Source: Saccoglossus kowalevskii (taxonomy: Eukaryota > Hemichordata > Enteropneusta > Harrimaniidae). From it: a stretch of DNA of 21,948 nt. The notes beneath the pieces were generated by a model. That model saw only the letters and a list, made by a program, of their open reading frames with translations. It had not been told where the DNA came from and did no database searches. The translations under genes were made by a program, and so were the position numbers. The stretch covers positions 240,798 through 262,745 of the forward strand of contig NW_003146289.1 of the NCBI RefSeq assembly GCF_000003605.2. Direction: 5' to 3'. Below are positions 19,941-21,948 of the stretch, piece after piece. How positions within the stretch are numbered: the stretch's first letter is position 1; the number at the start of each line of letters is the position of its first letter.

Positions 19941-21948
19941 CATTGTCCCTCTAGGAGGGATAACTCATTGCCCCTCTAGACAGGATGAGTCATTGCCCCT
20001 CTAGACAGGATAACTCATTGCCACTCTAGGCAGGATAACTCATTGCCCTTCTAGGCAGGATAACTCATTGCACCTCTAGACAGGATAACTCATTGCCACT
20101 CTAGACAGGATAACTCATTGCCCCTCTAGACAGGATAACTCATTGCCACGCTAGACAGAATAACTCATTGCCACTCTAGACAGGATAACTCATTGCCCCT
20201 CTAGACAGGATAACTCATTGCCACTCTAGACAGAATAACTCATTGCCACTCTAGACAGGATAACTCATTGCCACTCTAGACAGGATAACTCATTGCCACT
20301 CTAGACAGGATAACTCATTGCCCCTCTAGAAAGGATAACTCATTGCCACTCTAAACAGAATAACTCATTCCCACTCTAGACAGGATAACTCATTGCCATT
20401 CTAGGCAGGATAACTCATTGCACCTCTAGACAGGATAACTCATTGCCACTCTAAACAGGATAACTCATTGCCCCTCTAGACAGGATAACTCATTGCCCCT
20501 CTAGAAAGGATAACTCATTGCCACTCTAGACAGGATAACTCATTGCCCCTATAGAGAGGATAACTCATTGCCCTTCTAGGCAGGATAACTCATTGCACCT
20601 CTAGACAGGATAACTCATTGCCACTCTAAACAGAATAACTCATTGCCCCTCTAAACAGGATAACTCATTGCCCCTCTAGAAAGGAAAACTCATTGCCACT
20701 CTAGGCAGGATAACTCATTGCCACTCTAGACAGAATAACTCATTGCCACTCTAGACAGGATAACTCATTGCCCCTCTAGAGAGGATAACTCATTGCCCTT
20801 CTAGGCAGGATAACTCATTGCACCTCTAGACAGGATAACTCATTGCCACTCTAAACAGAATAACTCATTGCCCCTCTAGACAGGATAACTCATTGCCACT
20901 CTTGACAGAATAACTCATTGCCCCTCTAGAAAGGATAACTCATTGCCCCTCTAGACAGGATAACTCATTGTCCCTCTAAACAGGATAACTCATTGCCCCT
21001 CTAGACAGGATAACTCATTGCCACTCTAGACAGGATAACTCATTGCCCCTCTAGACAGGATAACTCATTGACCCTCTAGAAAGGATAACTCATTGCCACT
21101 CTAGGCAGGATAACTCATTGCCCCTCTAGAAAGGATAACTCATTGCCACTTTAGACAGGATAACTCATTGCCCCTCTAAATAGGATAACTCATTGCCCCT
21201 CTAAACAGGATAACTCATTGCCCCTCTAGACAGGATAACTCATTGTCCCTCTAAACAGGATAACTCATTGCCCCTCTAGAAAGGAAAACTCATTGCCACT
21301 CTAGGCAGGATAACTCATTGCCACTCTAGACAGAATAACTCATTGCACCTCTAGACTGGATAACTCATTGCCCCTCTAGACAGGATAACTCATTGCCTCT
21401 CTAGAAAGGATAACTCATTGCCACTCTGGACAGGATAACTCATTGCCCCTCTAGACAGGATAACTCATTGCCACTCTAGACAGGATAACTCATTGCCACT
21501 CTAGACAGGATAACTCATTGCCCCTCTAAACAGGATAACTCATTGCCCCCCTAAACAGGATAACTCATTGCCCCTCTAGATAGGATAACTCATTGCCACT
21601 CTAGACAGGATAACTCATTGCCCCTCTAGAAAGGATAACTCATTGCCACTTTAGACAGGATAACTCATTGCCCCTCTAAATAGGATAACTCATTGCCCCT
21701 CTAAACAGGATAACTCATTGCCCCTCTAGACAGGATAACTCATTGTCCCTCTAAACAGGATAACTCATTGCCCCTCTAGAAAGGAAAACTCATTGCCACT
21801 CTAGGCAGGATAACTCATTGCCACTCTAGACAGAATAACTCATTGCACCTCTAGACTGGATAACTCATTGCCCCTCTAGACAGGATAACTCATTGCCTCT
21901 CTAGAAAGGATAACTCATTGCCACTCTAGACAGGATAACTCATTGCCA
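19941..21948. repeat. 25-bp minisatellite, 80 complete units, open at right edge
   Basis: From 19941 each unit starts CATTG exactly 25 bases after the last. 80 complete units reach 21940 and a partial one runs off the window. The unit joins an almost fixed half, GATAACTCATTG, to a variable half, CCMCTCTAGACAG, where M is A in 32 units, C in 46 and T in 2 by my count. TCTAGA (the XbaI palindrome) is intact in 50 units. Recurrent variants include CTAAAC, CTAGGC, AGAAAG and CAGAAT. There are no net insertions or deletions. Since 25 is not a multiple of three and the unit carries stops on both strands, every frame is closed and the array cannot encode protein. The first two units are the most divergent, marking a true left border. 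There are no spacers, so it is not a CRISPR. Confidence 0.97.
21106..21427. repeat. 322-bp block repeated perfectly 500 bp downstream
   Basis: Bases 21106-21427 are identical to 21606-21927. The copies are offset by exactly 20 units of the minisatellite and bounded by single mismatches (21105/21605 and 21428/21928). Twelve consecutive complete units with distinctive variants (CTTTAGAC, CTAAATAGG, GGAAAACT, AGACTGG) recur in the same order. This shows a recent large duplication within the array, by unequal exchange or an assembly error. Confidence 0.9.

Noticed and set aside
19941-21948. CRISPR array
   Set aside because: The 25-bp units follow each other directly with no unique spacers, variation is by point changes within the unit, and the context is eukaryotic. 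It is a minisatellite.
19941-21948. Repetitive protein coded by the minisatellite
   Set aside because: The unit length is not divisible by three and the unit contains TAA and TAG on plus and TAG, TGA and TTA-derived stops on minus, so every frame closes within about three units.

Overview
The window looks like nuclear DNA from a eukaryote, most likely an invertebrate animal. It is A+T-rich and has no protein-coding gene that I can recognise. It also has no bacterial-style operons and no tRNA, rRNA or snRNA signature that I could find. The open frames are short (none reaches 100 codons), scattered on both strands, often overlapping, and show no familiar domain or motif. The phylum cannot be fixed from this sequence. 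A hAT-like element end of the type CAGTGGYGGATCC next to C/G runs recalls non-autonomous transposons of marine invertebrates, but that is only an impression from memory.

Layout. From 1 to about 9.3 kb the sequence is intergenic or intronic DNA with a few short palindromes and small tandem duplications. From 9.36 to 9.58 kb lies a G/T-rich tract carrying several RFX X-box-like words. From 10.5 to 12.6 kb the base composition becomes more balanced. This part holds a run of short hairpins (10.80-11.09 kb), a 168-bp hAT-like MITE with a decayed 8-bp target duplication (11562-11729), and a CRE/TATA-like pair followed by a G+C-richer stretch with two competing hairpins (12350-12572). A second MITE, of the TA-target type, lies at 14417-14580 and has 33-bp terminal inverted repeats. 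Short degenerate tandem repeats follow at 14.94-15.06 kb (30-bp units with CCAAT-like words) and 15.79-15.86 kb (34 bp x 2). At 16.86-17.59 kb the 9-base word ATGTGGTGT recurs in both orientations, ending in an 18-bp-stem hairpin that resembles a small-RNA precursor.

The most striking object is a minisatellite from 19941 to the right edge of the window: 80 complete 25-bp units with no net insertion or deletion. Half of the unit (GATAACTCATTG) is almost invariant, and the other half (around CTCTAGACAG) varies freely. The variants form higher-order patterns, including a 322-bp block repeated perfectly exactly 500 bp (20 units) downstream.

No metabolic or defence system can be assembled from this window, because nothing in it can be defended as a gene. 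The value lies in the repeat architecture, the two MITEs, the hairpins and the candidate regulatory words, all read by eye and without database searches.
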